From positions 1 through 64,000 of the forward strand of contig NZ_VXKN01000005.1 of the NCBI RefSeq assembly GCF_008693185.1: DNA of 64,000 bases. The letters are read 5' to 3'. The first letter of the stretch is position 1, and the number at the start of each line of letters is the position of its first letter. This DNA is from Acinetobacter qingfengensis (lineage in GTDB: Bacteria; Pseudomonadota; Gammaproteobacteria; Pseudomonadales; Moraxellaceae). The translations under genes and the position numbers were made by a program. Below, in pieces: positions 55,467-64,000 of the stretch. The notes beneath the pieces are model-generated. The model saw only the letters and a list, made by a program, of their open reading frames with translations, had not been told where the DNA came from and did no database searches.

Positions 55467-55797
55467 AGTAAAATTATGGGTATATTAACATACTCATTTT
55501 AAAAGAATATCTATATGAATCTTAAAAAACGTTAATAGTAATAAGACTAATTTTCAAGTTCATTTTTCATGATATAAATTTTTCACTAATAACATATAAC
55601 TATATAATATTTAATAATAAAAAATATTCATATCTTCTCCATTATAATTTTTTTTAAGGTTTAGTCTATATATTAATCCTATACAAAAAATTTTTTTGTT
55701 TAAATAGTGCGCAATTTAAATGTTTCAAAATGTTGCATGAAATAAATTAGGGTTTACATAGGAAAATATAAATTTTCCTATGTAGATTCTGGATTAT
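55467..55797. other. AT-rich intergenic region
   Basis: This 331-base stretch is very AT-rich and holds the promoter side of the HD-GYP gene and the 3' hairpin of uvrA. I see no gene, tRNA or repeat in it. Confidence 0.6.
55755..55784 (-). terminator. 3' hairpin of uvrA
   Basis: A 13-bp perfect stem TACATAGGAAAAT/ATTTTCCTATGTA with ATAA loop lies 14 bases beyond the uvrA stop. It has only a weak U tract. Confidence 0.6.
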
Positions 55798-58629
55798 TTA
55801 TTGCAACATAGGCTTTAAGAAACGTCCTGTATGAGAAGCTGATACTTCAGCAACTTGTTCAGGCGTACCTTCTGCAATAATTTCTCCACCACCTGAGCCA
55901 CCCTCTGGTCCTAAATCAATAATCCAGTCTGCTGTTTTAATAACATCCAGATTATGTTCAATGACCACAATGGTATTTCCTTTATCACGTAAGGTATGCA
56001 GGATATCCAGTAGTTTGGCGATGTCATGAAAATGTAGTCCTGTAGTGGGTTCATCCAATACATACAGGGTTTTGCCAGTATCGCGTTTGGCCAGTTCACG
56101 AGCCAGTTTTACTCGCTGTGCTTCCCCTCCTGACAATGTAGTTGCAGCTTGCCCAAGTCGGATATAACCCAGACCGACATCCATTAAGGTTTCTAGACGG
56201 CGATGAATGACTGGAATTGCATCAAAAAATTGTGCAGCATCTTCTACTGTCATAGCTAGAACATCAGAGATATTTTTACCTTTGTAATTCACTTCCAGTG
56301 TTTCTCGATTATAACGTTTGCCTTGGCAAGCATCACATGGCACATACATATCCGGTAAAAAGTGCATGGCAACTTTAATCATGCCATCTCCTTCACAAGC
56401 TTCACAGCGTCCACCTTTAACATTAAAGGAGAATCGTCCTGCATTATAGCCACGGGCTCTAGCTTCAGGGGTCTGTGCAAATAATTCACGGATAGGTGTG
56501 AATAAACCTGTATAAGTTGCTGGGTTGGAGCGAGGGGTCCGTCCAATTGGGCTTTGATCGATGTCTACTACTTTATCCAGATATTGTAAGCCATCAATTT
56601 CGTCATATTTTTCTGCTGTGAGCGTCGTTGCTCCATTCAGTTGAGTGAGTGCAAGAGGTAATAAGGTACGATTGATCAGTGTAGATTTTCCTGATCCGGA
56701 TACGCCCGTCACACAGGTCATGATACCGATTGGAATGCTCAAATTAACCTGCTTCAGATTATGGCCGGCTGCACCTTTTAAGAGAATTTTTTCTTCAGGG
56801 TTTATTGAGGTTCTGCGTTGCTCCGGTACAGCAATTTTTAGTTTCCCTGATAGGTATTGTCCAGTGAGTGAATTTTTATTTTTTGCCAATGCTTTCGCTG
56901 TACCTTCGGCGATGACTTCACCACCATGTACACCTGCACCAGGACCAATATCAATAATATGATCTGCTGCACGAATGGCATCTTCATCATGTTCTACGAC
57001 CAGAACAGTGTTACCCAGATCACGTAATCGAATTAAGGTTTCCAGCAAGCGATCATTATCACGTTGATGTAATCCAATGGATGGCTCATCCAGAACATAC
57101 ATTACTCCCATTAAGCCTGCACCAATTTGTGATGCCAATCGAATCCGCTGTGCCTCACCACCCGATAAAGTTTCCGCAGAACGAGCCAAACTGAGATAAT
57201 TTAAACCAACACTGACCAAAAAATGTAAACGTTCACGAATCTCCTTAAAGATTTTATCGGCAATTTCACCTTTTGCACCGTCTAGTTTAATCTGTTGATA
57301 ATATTGTTCAGCATCACCGATAGACATACGCGTGATATCGGCAATGGTTTTATCCATCACGCGTACATGGCGTGCAATTTCATTTAAGCGTGAGCCATCA
57401 CATGTGCTACAGGCTGCATTAGATAAATATTGTGCGAGATCATCACGGACATAATTACTTTCAGTTTCCCGATAGCGACGTTCCAAATAAGGTAAAACAC
57501 CTTCAAATGCCATAATACGATTATGCTTACGACCACGCTCATCAACATAGGAAAGGTCGATTTTTTCTTTGCCTGAGCCTTGCAAAATAGTTTTTTGTTG
57601 GGCTTTACTTAGTTTTTGCCAAGGTTGATCCATTGCAATGTTAAAATGCTCAGTCACTTTTTGCAGCATGGCATAATAATAAGGGCGTTGACGATCCCAG
57701 CCACGAATTGCACCTTGACTAATAGAAAGCTCAGGATTGGGAATAAGTTTCTCAGCGCTGAAATGACTACGTGTACCTAAACCATCGCATATTGGACAGG
57801 CGCCGTAGGGATTGTTAAATGAGAATAAACGAGGTTCGAGTTCCGCAACTGCACGATCACATTCAGGGCAACTGTGTTTGGCAGAAAAAATGCGATCGGG
57901 ATGTTCGCCTTTTATCCATGATAAAATTGCCAGATCACTTCCCAAACGTAGTGCTGTTTCAAACGATTCAGCAATACGATTGCCTAAATCATCTCTTACC
58001 TTGAAGCGATCGACAACAACTTCAATGGTGTGTTTTTTATTTTTATCTAATTCTGGCGGTTGTTCTATTTCAATAATTTCACCATCAACTCTGGCACGAA
58101 CAAAGCCTTGTCCCTGTAATTTGTCAAATAATGCACTATATTCACCCTTACGCTCCCGAACTACTGGTGCAAGTAACATAATCGCCGTGCCTTCAGGTAA
58201 TGATTTGACTTCATCTACCATGTCAGAAACAGTTTGTGCCACCATCGGTAAATCATGTTCAGGGCAATATGGTGTGCCAACACGAGCATAGAGCAGTCGT
58301 AAATAGTCGTAAATTTCGGTAATTGTACCAACCGTAGAACGTGGATTGTGAGAAGTTGATTTTTGCTCAATGGCAATTGCAGGGCTTAATCCTTCGATGG
58401 AATCTACTTCGGGCTTTTCCATTTGTGATAGAAATTGCCGGGCATAGGCAGACAGTGATTCGACATAGCGGCGCTGTCCTTCTGCATATAATGTATCAAA
58501 AGCGAGTGAAGATTTTCCGGAACCTGAGAGTCCGGTAATCACTACAAACTTATCACGGGGAATGTCCAAAGAAATATTTTTAAGATTATGGGTGCGTGCC
58601 CCACGAATACGGATCTGGCTTTGGCTCAT
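55798..58629 (-). CDS. uvrA: Excinuclease ABC subunit A (UvrA)
   Basis: UvrA finds bulky DNA lesions for nucleotide excision repair. The 943-residue protein has two ABC modules. The first shows Walker [14 protein letters not shown] and a signature [11 protein letters not shown], the second Walker [14 protein letters not shown] and [11 protein letters not shown]. Zinc-binding Cys pairs are visible in CPECD...CPICDG and CEACEGDG...CDACQG. Length matches the Escherichia coli protein (940). The gene is on its own. Confidence 0.98.
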   Translation of the reverse strand: MSQSQIRIRGARTHNLKNISLDIPRDKFVVITGLSGSGKSSLAFDTLYAEGQRRYVESLSAYARQFLSQMEKPEVDSIEGLSPAIAIEQKSTSHNPRSTVGTITEIYDYLRLLYARVGTPYCPEHDLPMVAQTVSDMVDEVKSLPEGTAIMLLAPVVRERKGEYSALFDKLQGQGFVRARVDGEIIEIEQPPELDKNKKHTIEVVVDRFKVRDDLGNRIAESFETALRLGSDLAILSWIKGEHPDRIFSAKHSCPECDRAVAELEPRLFSFNNPYGACPICDGLGTRSHFSAEKLIPNPELSISQGAIRGWDRQRPYYYAMLQKVTEHFNIAMDQPWQKLSKAQQKTILQGSGKEKIDLSYVDERGRKHNRIMAFEGVLPYLERRYRETESNYVRDDLAQYLSNAACSTCDGSRLNEIARHVRVMDKTIADITRMSIGDAEQYYQQIKLDGAKGEIADKIFKEIRERLHFLVSVGLNYLSLARSAETLSGGEAQRIRLASQIGAGLMGVMYVLDEPSIGLHQRDNDRLLETLIRLRDLGNTVLVVEHDEDAIRAADHIIDIGPGAGVHGGEVIAEGTAKALAKNKNSLTGQYLSGKLKIAVPEQRRTSINPEEKILLKGAAGHNLKQVNLSIPIGIMTCVTGVSGSGKSTLINRTLLPLALTQLNGATTLTAEKYDEIDGLQYLDKVVDIDQSPIGRTPRSNPATYTGLFTPIRELFAQTPEARARGYNAGRFSFNVKGGRCEACEGDGMIKVAMHFLPDMYVPCDACQGKRYNRETLEVNYKGKNISDVLAMTVEDAAQFFDAIPVIHRRLETLMDVGLGYIRLGQAATTLSGGEAQRVKLARELAKRDTGKTLYVLDEPTTGLHFHDIAKLLDILHTLRDKGNTIVVIEHNLDVIKTADWIIDLGPEGGSGGGEIIAEGTPEQVAEVSASHTGRFLKPMLQ

Positions 58630-58840
58630 TCAGGCAATCCTATTTTTATATGCAGAAAATTAGTTGTGTATATGGGGATGGATTGTTTTTGTTCAAGCGG
58701 GATGGATTTATGTGAGATCAATAGGGCGGACCAGCAAATTTAATCTGATAATTGAAGTTTACTGATCCGCTATTTCTTAAATATTAATGGAATTTAAATT
58801 ATTATTATTTTTTGCCATAAAAGCTAAATGCTAACATTTG

Positions 58841-59212
58841 CTAGCAAGCAATCGAGTATGTTCGTTCAAAAATTGAATCAACTTGTTCAAAAGACATGTT
58901 GCAATTATCTTGGTGCTGACGTGCGTATTCGTTGATATTGCTTTCCAATAGTTCAAGGAAATGTTCATAGTCACGTTCAAAATATTCCAGATCAAGCAAA
59001 TCATTCTTTTTGGAATTATGACAATTATATTTGGCAATAAAATTTAGCATTAAATTCTGAATATTACGATTGGTGTAATAAATCAGATAGGTTGCTGCTG
59101 AGCCGCAATGTAAACAACCTTGCTCAAGGTAGATTTCCTCACTATTCATCCAGCAACATTGTAGCGTGTAGAATGCCCGGATAGCTTCTGTGCCTAGAGT
59201 ATGTTTTTCCAT
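58841..59212 (-). CDS. Small Cys-rich protein behind a Fur box, function unknown
   Basis: The 123-residue protein has no signal or membrane helix. Cysteines occur at about 19-20 (QCC), in CLHC near 33-36, and singly at about 63, 104 and 123, giving a possible metal site in the N-terminal half. The rest is helical and acidic with a DLEYFERDYEHFLELLE stretch. A strong Fur-box match lies about 70 bases upstream, so the gene is probably iron-repressed. I do not recognise the family. It stands alone between uvrA and the divergent MFS gene. Confidence 0.65.
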   Translation of the reverse strand: MEKHTLGTEAIRAFYTLQCCWMNSEEIYLEQGCLHCGSAATYLIYYTNRNIQNLMLNFIAKYNCHNSKKNDLLDLEYFERDYEHFLELLESNINEYARQHQDNCNMSFEQVDSIFERTYSIAC

Positions 59213-59278
59213 ATCGGAAGCCTCATGGTAACAAGATAATGTATTCTGTATGGTTATTTAACCACTATATGTTGAGAT

Positions 59279-59297
59279 AATAATGATTATCATTAAC
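59279..59297. promoter_or_regulatory. Strong Fur-box candidate
   Basis: The 19-base segment with the core AATGATTATCATT, a perfect odd palindrome, matches the Fur consensus at 16 of 19 positions by my count. It lies 67 bases upstream of the minus-strand Cys-rich gene and 210 bases upstream of the plus-strand MFS gene. Confidence 0.7.
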
Positions 59298-59507
59298 TAA
59301 ATAATGAGTTAATTTTAACGTAAAAGCAAGTCAGATTCAGGTATTTTTACAATTTAAATCCATATTTTTTGTAAGCATTTTGTTTTGGCACAACACATTA
59401 AAAGAATCTGGTGTACTGAAAAAGTTTTGTATTTTTAAAATATTTAAGAGTGCGGCAGGAGTTTTGTTTTATAATGTTCATGATGTCATAAGCCAGATTT
59501 ACCTTAT

Positions 59508-60869
59508 ATGAATAGCCTTGAACGTCGTTCTACTTTTGCGCTTAGCAGTATCTTTGCACTTCGCATGCTAGGTTTGTTTATGATCATTCCTGTTTTTGCG
59601 GTAGCAGGACAGACTTATCAAGGGGCGACACCGGCTTTGCTGGGATTGGCTGTGGGTATTTATGGTTTATCTCAGGCTTGCCTGCAAATTCCATTTAGCC
59701 TTTGGGCGGATCGTTTTAGTCGTAAACCATTAATTATTATTGGTTTGGCTTTGTTTGCCATTGGTGGAGCAATTGCAGCACTATCAAGTTCTATTTATGG
59801 GGTAATTATTGGTCGAGCCATTGCAGGTAGTGGTGCGGTTTCGGCAGTAGTAATGGCTCTATTGTCTGATGTTACTCGGGAAGAACAACGTTCCAAAGCA
59901 ATGGCTTTTATGGGCATGAGTATTGGTTTATCTTTTGTTGTGGCATTTAGTCTGGGGCCTTGGCTAACGTCCAAAGTGGGCATTAGTGGCTTGTTTTGGG
60001 TTACTACCTTAATGGGAACATTGGCTATGTTGATGTTATTGTTGGTTCCCAAAGTTAAGCGACATTATCGAGTTGCGCCGCAGGGTTATTTGGCACAACT
60101 TAAACAAGTGCTTGCGATGGCGGATTTAAACCGTCTGCATCTTTCCATTTTTATGCTGCATTTATTATTGACAGCAATGTTTATTTTCATTCCGTCACAA
60201 TTAATCAAATATGCCGGTATTCCTCTGGCACATCATAGTTGGGTATATTTGCCATTATTGCTGATCAGTTTATTTGTTGCATTTCCGAGCATTATCATTG
60301 CCGAAAAATATCGAAAAATGCGTGGAATTTTTATTACGGCTGTGATCGCCATTGTCTTTGGTCTGGCAATTATGGCTTTGGGCTTTAGTCATAAATACAT
60401 TTTATTATTAGGATTGGGGCTGTTTTTTGTGGCTTTTAATGTTATGGAAGCATTATTGCCGTCATGGTTATCCAAAGCCGCACCGATTCAGTCTAAATCA
60501 ACTGCAATGGGTGTAAATTCAAGCGCTCAATTTTTAGGGGCTTTTTGTGGTGGGATGATTGGTGGTCAGTTACTTAGTTGGCAACACATTGCATGGGGTT
60601 GGGGATTCTTGGCTATTCTGGCATTGATCTGGTTGCTCATAACTTTTACTTTGCAGCAACCACGTTATTTATCATCATTGGTTGTGTCACTTCCTGATAC
60701 AAAAGAAATTACTGAATGGACTTCTGTTTTACTGGCAATTCATGGTATTGAAGAGGTGGTTGTCATGCCAGAAAAACAGGTTGCTTATTTAAAACTTGAT
60801 AAACAGCAACTCAATGAACAAACAAGACAACAGTTGTCGCAATTAATTAATCAACAACTGGCGATATAA
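59508..60869 (+). CDS. yajR: MFS transporter with C-terminal YAM domain (YajR-like)
   Basis: The 453-residue protein has 12 membrane helices of the major facilitator superfamily, with the A-motif LWADRFSRKPLIIIGL, followed by a soluble C-terminal domain (about 395-453) with the ferredoxin-like pattern of the YAM domain of YajR (WTSVLLAIHGIEEVVVMP and VAYLKLDKQQL). Length matches Escherichia coli YajR (454). The substrate of YajR is unknown. ssb follows after 54 bases. Confidence 0.85.
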   Translation: MNSLERRSTFALSSIFALRMLGLFMIIPVFAVAGQTYQGATPALLGLAVGIYGLSQACLQIPFSLWADRFSRKPLIIIGLALFAIGGAIAALSSSIYGVIIGRAIAGSGAVSAVVMALLSDVTREEQRSKAMAFMGMSIGLSFVVAFSLGPWLTSKVGISGLFWVTTLMGTLAMLMLLLVPKVKRHYRVAPQGYLAQLKQVLAMADLNRLHLSIFMLHLLLTAMFIFIPSQLIKYAGIPLAHHSWVYLPLLLISLFVAFPSIIIAEKYRKMRGIFITAVIAIVFGLAIMALGFSHKYILLLGLGLFFVAFNVMEALLPSWLSKAAPIQSKSTAMGVNSSAQFLGAFCGGMIGGQLLSWQHIAWGWGFLAILALIWLLITFTLQQPRYLSSLVVSLPDTKEITEWTSVLLAIHGIEEVVVMPEKQVAYLKLDKQQLNEQTRQQLSQLINQQLAI

Positions 60870-60923
60870 GTTAAATTCTTATAAAGTTGTGATCTATGAA
60901 ATAGGAATATTGAGGATAAACAA

Positions 60924-61493
60924 ATGCGTGGAGTGAATAAGGTTATATTAGTTGGTACCTTAGGACGTGACCCTGAAACAAAAACTTTTCCAAATGGTGG
61001 ATCAGTAACACAATTTTCAATTGCTACAAGTGAATCATGGGTAGATAAAAATACTGGAGAGCGTAAAGAACAAACAGAATGGCACCGTATTGTGTTGAAC
61101 AACCGTTTAGGTGAAATTGCACAACAATATCTACGCAAAGGTTCTAAAGTTTATATTGAAGGTTCATTACGTACTCGTCAATGGACAGATCAAAATGGTC
61201 AAGAACGTTATATGACAGAAGTTCGTGGTGACCAAATGCAAATGTTGGATTCTCGTTCACAAAACGATGGACAAAATAGCAATAATTTTGATGCGCCTCG
61301 CTTTAATAATGCACCACAAGGTGGTGGAAATTATGGGCAAAATCCAAATTTTGCTCAGAGTGGGGGGTATAATCAGCAACCACAAAATCAGGGTGGTTAT
61401 GCCAATCAAGGTTTTCAGCAACCTAAACCTGCGGCACAGCCACAATCAGGTACGCCTGCTTTAAATGAACCAGATGATGATTTACCGTTCTAA
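60924..61493 (+). CDS. ssb: Single-stranded DNA-binding protein SSB
   Basis: The 189-residue protein has an OB-fold domain (about 1-110, [12 protein letters not shown]) followed by a Gly/Gln/Asn-rich flexible linker and the acidic partner-binding tip DDDLPF. GAGG is well spaced from the ATG. Position downstream of uvrA and an MFS gene is usual in this genus. Confidence 0.97.
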   Translation: MRGVNKVILVGTLGRDPETKTFPNGGSVTQFSIATSESWVDKNTGERKEQTEWHRIVLNNRLGEIAQQYLRKGSKVYIEGSLRTRQWTDQNGQERYMTEVRGDQMQMLDSRSQNDGQNSNNFDAPRFNNAPQGGGNYGQNPNFAQSGGYNQQPQNQGGYANQGFQQPKPAAQPQSGTPALNEPDDDLPF

Positions 61494-61591
61494 CGTGTAC
61501 AATATTTGATTTTTATGATCTAAAAAAGTCTGATATTAATCAGGCTTTTTTTATGGAAGACAGGTAATCACAATAATATTTTGACTATCAT

Positions 61592-62452
61592 TTATGTAGT
61601 GGCTTCTCTTAAAGTTGAAATTAATAAATCATGTAGATAACTGACAGCTTTGGAATTTAACGAGCTTTTACTTCGGTAAACTGCAACATGCATGGGTTGT
61701 AATGGTCCTAGTCCATGTTCAGAACCTAGGATTTTTAGATGTGATGGAACGCTGCAACGTGTAAATACTGCAACAGCCAAACCACTTTCAACTGCGGCAA
61801 TTTGTCCAGCCAAGCTGGAACTATTATAGACCACTCGATAAGACTTGCCTTGTAATGCTAATGATTGTATCGCACTACGTTTTGCCAGACTGGTAGCTTC
61901 ATATACTGCAATTTGTAGTGGATTATTTTTCCATACATCAAATTGCTGAGAACCTACCCAAACCATTGGTTCATAGAACAATAGAGTGCCTTGACGGGAA
62001 TGTTCCCTTGATATTAGTGCCAAGTCTAAATCGCCTGACTCAATGCGAGGAATGAGAGATGTAGATTGCTCGCAATTCAGTTCAATGTCTACTTTATGGT
62101 GTAAAGAGGCAAATTTTTTTAATACAGGGGTCAAATATTTCGCAGCGTAATCATCAGGAACACCTAGTCGTATACGTCCACTCAATTCTTCATTGTGGAT
62201 AGCCATTCGCACTTCTTCGTGCAAATTAAGTATTCTTCTCGCATAACCCAAAAGTAATTCACCTTCTGGCGTCAGTTGAAGTTGTCTATTTGATCTTTGA
62301 ATTAATTCACATTGCAACGCTTGCTCTAACTTTTTGAGCTGCATACTGACAGCCGATTGTGAGCGATTTAGATCAGGTGCTGCTCCTGAAAGAGAGCCCT
62401 TATCAACCACAGCTAAAAAACATTTTAACCAATCAATTTGAAGGTCTCTCAT
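61592..62452 (-). CDS. LysR-family transcriptional regulator
   Basis: The 286-residue protein has a LysR helix-turn-helix (about 5-62, SLSGAAPDLNRSQSAVSMQLKKLEQAL quoted here as AAPDLNRSQSAVSMQLKKLE) and an effector-binding domain (about 88-280). It is divergent from azlC-azlD across about 130 bases that contain a palindromic T-N11-A box, so it is the probable regulator of those genes. The effector is unknown. Confidence 0.88.
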   Translation of the reverse strand: MRDLQIDWLKCFLAVVDKGSLSGAAPDLNRSQSAVSMQLKKLEQALQCELIQRSNRQLQLTPEGELLLGYARRILNLHEEVRMAIHNEELSGRIRLGVPDDYAAKYLTPVLKKFASLHHKVDIELNCEQSTSLIPRIESGDLDLALISREHSRQGTLLFYEPMVWVGSQQFDVWKNNPLQIAVYEATSLAKRSAIQSLALQGKSYRVVYNSSSLAGQIAAVESGLAVAVFTRCSVPSHLKILGSEHGLGPLQPMHVAVYRSKSSLNSKAVSYLHDLLISTLREATT

Positions 62453-62471
62453 AAGGATTACTCTAATTAAA

Positions 62472-62486
62472 ATTCGATTATCGAAT
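62472..62486. promoter_or_regulatory. LysR-type box between the LysR gene and azlC
   Basis: ATTCGATTATCGAAT is a perfect palindrome (ATTCGA-TTA-TCGAAT) with the T-N11-A arrangement, 20 bases before the LysR gene and 101 before azlC. Confidence 0.65.
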
Positions 62487-62586
62487 GGTAGTATGCAATT
62501 TTATTCGCTTTTTTAAATAAAATTAATGGGTAAAATGTGTTTTTTATCATCATCACTTCAAAAATTTTTTAGATTAAGGATGTGCT

Positions 62587-63297
62587 GTGTCAAAAAATCA
62601 TCAGGAACTCAGTCAACTGAACTCTGCTTTGGTATGGCAAGGGTTTAAGCGTTTTTTGCCTATTTCTTTTTTTGTGGCTATTTTTGGTGCAGCATTTGGA
62701 TTGGCTGCCATTCAGACAGGTTTGGATCCATTGTCTATTGTCTCAATGAGCAGTTTTGTATTTGCCGGTGCTGCACAATTTGCAGTATTAGAATTATGGG
62801 GAACCAGTATTCCCATCATTCCTTTGATTGTGACGACCTTTTTTATCAATGCAAGACATATTCTCATGGGGGCTTCTTTATATCCTTGGTTGAAATATTT
62901 ACCTGCTCCAAAACGATATGGCATTCTTTTGGTGTTATCGGATGCAAATTGGGCATTTTCTCAACAAGAATTTCAGCAACAAAAACCGGGGTTTGGAATA
63001 TTATTTGGTGGAGGCGTTGCGTTATGGATATTTTGGGTCATTGGCACAAGTTTAGGGGTGTTATTTGGTAATGTAATTAAAAATCCGGCTCAATTTGGTT
63101 TGGATATGGTGATGGCTTGCTTTCTACTTTCTATGGTAATTGGAGGGGAGAAAAACTTAAGAATATTTTTTATATGGTCGGTAGCAGCCATCAGTTCATT
63201 ACTTGCTTATAAGTATTTACCCGAAAACTCTCATGTTGTCGTTGGTGCCTTAGCCGGCGGCATCATAGGAATGGTTTTAAAGGAAAAGCGGATATGA
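62587..63297 (+). CDS. azlC: Branched-chain amino acid exporter large subunit AzlC
   Basis: The 236-residue protein of the AzlC family has about seven membrane helices. Visible family segments are FGLAAIQTGLDPL, FAGAAQFA and NARHILMGASL. The family exports branched-chain amino acids and their analogues. It starts at GTG with AAGGA six bases upstream and overlaps azlD by four bases (ATGA). Confidence 0.9.
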   Translation: MSKNHQELSQLNSALVWQGFKRFLPISFFVAIFGAAFGLAAIQTGLDPLSIVSMSSFVFAGAAQFAVLELWGTSIPIIPLIVTTFFINARHILMGASLYPWLKYLPAPKRYGILLVLSDANWAFSQQEFQQQKPGFGILFGGGVALWIFWVIGTSLGVLFGNVIKNPAQFGLDMVMACFLLSMVIGGEKNLRIFFIWSVAAISSLLAYKYLPENSHVVVGALAGGIIGMVLKEKRI

Positions 63298-63608
63298 GTT
63301 TAGAAATAAGTACAGAATCCGTAGGTTTGATCATTTTGATTATGGCTGTAGTGACTTTGCTGACACGTTGGGGCGGTGTTTTCATTATGTCTTTTGTCCC
63401 GATTAATGATCATATACAACGTTTCATTACTGCAATGTCAGGTTCAGTTCTTGTTGCTATTCTCGCACCGATTGCAGTGCAGGGAGATTTTGGTGCACGA
63501 TGTGCCATGCTATCTACCGCTATAGCAGCATTGGTTTTCAAAAAGCCTTTACTTGCGATTACAATCGGTATCATTACTGCTGCTTTTTTCCGACAATTAT
63601 ATGGATAA
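63294..63608 (+). CDS. azlD: AzlD small subunit
   Basis: The 104-residue membrane protein has three to four helices and is the small partner of AzlC. Typical are LLTRWGGVFIMSF near the start and the FITAMSGSVLVAILAPI segment. Its ATG overlaps the azlC stop, which indicates coupled translation. Confidence 0.9.
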   Translation: MSLEISTESVGLIILIMAVVTLLTRWGGVFIMSFVPINDHIQRFITAMSGSVLVAILAPIAVQGDFGARCAMLSTAIAALVFKKPLLAITIGIITAAFFRQLYG

Positions 63609-63700
63609 TTTCTACCGATCACTAAAGCTTGTTGAGATTCGATGTGTAAATTAAAGATATGGTTAATTCTAGACAGGCCCAGTATTCAAAGGTGCAAAAT

Positions 63701-64000
63701 ATGAATAAGCAATCGCCACATCTCGTTTTTATTCCGGGGTTTATGTTAAATGAATCACTTTGGGATGATATGCTTGAATACTTTCCAGAGCATTGGAATA
63801 TTCATAAGGCGAGTCTAGAACAAGGTCATAGTATTGAAGAAATAGTCGAAAATATTGTCAAAAATGCACCCAAAAAATTTATATTAATCGGATTTTCATT
63901 AGGTGGGTATATTGCAAGATTTTTGATTAACCAATATCCGGAAAGAGTATCTGCTCTCATATTAATTGCATCATCAATTAGACATGATACTGAAGAACAG
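63701..64000 (+). CDS. Alpha/beta hydrolase, 3' end outside the window
   Basis: The frame is open from the ATG at 63701 to the window end for exactly 100 codons. The translated start MNKQSPHLVFIPGFMLNESLW has the oxyanion strand-loop, and the nucleophile elbow GFSLGG (Ser near 72) follows, so it is an alpha/beta hydrolase. The remaining catalytic acid and His lie beyond the edge. Its start lacks a strong ribosome binding site (only AAAGG at 63689-63693). It follows azlD by about 90 bases. Confidence 0.75.
   Translation, partial: MNKQSPHLVFIPGFMLNESLWDDMLEYFPEHWNIHKASLEQGHSIEEIVENIVKNAPKKFILIGFSLGGYIARFLINQYPERVSALILIASSIRHDTEEQ

Noticed and set aside
57812..58291. Open frame of 159 codons antisense to uvrA
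   Set aside because: It lies fully within uvrA and its translation is Ser/Arg-rich without domain features.

Overview
This window looks like a chromosomal segment of an Acinetobacter species (Moraxellaceae, Gammaproteobacteria). The evidence is AT-rich coding DNA, a chromosomal Acinetobacter-type OXA class D beta-lactamase, a dcw cluster that stops after mraY, xerD next to a dsbC-like gene, and the typical sequence character of the housekeeping proteins. I inferred the genus by recognising these protein families, not from a search. The OXA protein does not match my memory of OXA-51 or OXA-23, so I would not call the species A. baumannii.

Layout. 1-1.4 kb: an IS110-family insertion sequence with a long structured 5' leader that may encode a bridge RNA. 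1.4-5.9 kb: dsbC-like lipoprotein, xerD, and the ferrous iron operon feoA-feoB with a small Cys-rich membrane protein. 6.1-12.6 kb: an acetate-use locus with a LuxR-type response regulator, a CrbS-like SLC5/histidine-kinase hybrid, a DUF485 protein and the acetate permease actP. 12.8-15.5 kb: tRNA-Thr, a DUF2218 gene, hisB-hisH, a PanZ-like GNAT and two identical tRNA-Phe genes. 15.5-21.2 kb: a Bud32-like kinase, an acetyl-CoA hydrolase/CoA-transferase, ompR-envZ and an unknown membrane protein. 21.5-30.9 kb: tex, a short-chain dehydrogenase, ettA, a CirA-like TonB receptor with a candidate Fur box, a polysaccharide deacetylase-like protein and an alpha/beta hydrolase. 31-34 kb: an MFS transporter and dkgB, divergent from a LysR regulator across a palindrome. 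34.2-41.3 kb: rsmH-ftsL-ftsI-murE-murF-mraY.

41.4-46.5 kb: a small unknown gene, rlmA, gshB, an HPP membrane protein divergent from a TetR regulator over a perfect 20-bp palindrome, the OXA gene and an ion-channel-like protein. 46.5-54.4 kb: pepA-holC-coiled-coil gene on the minus strand, then lptF-lptG, gpmI and ctpA. 54.4-64 kb: an HD-GYP protein, uvrA, a small Cys-rich protein behind a strong Fur-box match, a YajR-like MFS protein, ssb, a LysR regulator divergent from azlC-azlD, and an alpha/beta hydrolase cut by the window end.

Most of the window is conserved chromosomal backbone. I found no CRISPR array, prophage or recognisable defence island. The most rewarding items are the IS110 leader as a bridge-RNA candidate, the OXA enzyme with carbapenemase-type bridge residues, the channel-like protein with a non-canonical filter beside it, the Fur-box/Cys-rich small protein pair, the TetR/HPP operator and the CrbS/ActP acetate locus. 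No clearly new multi-gene system is evident.
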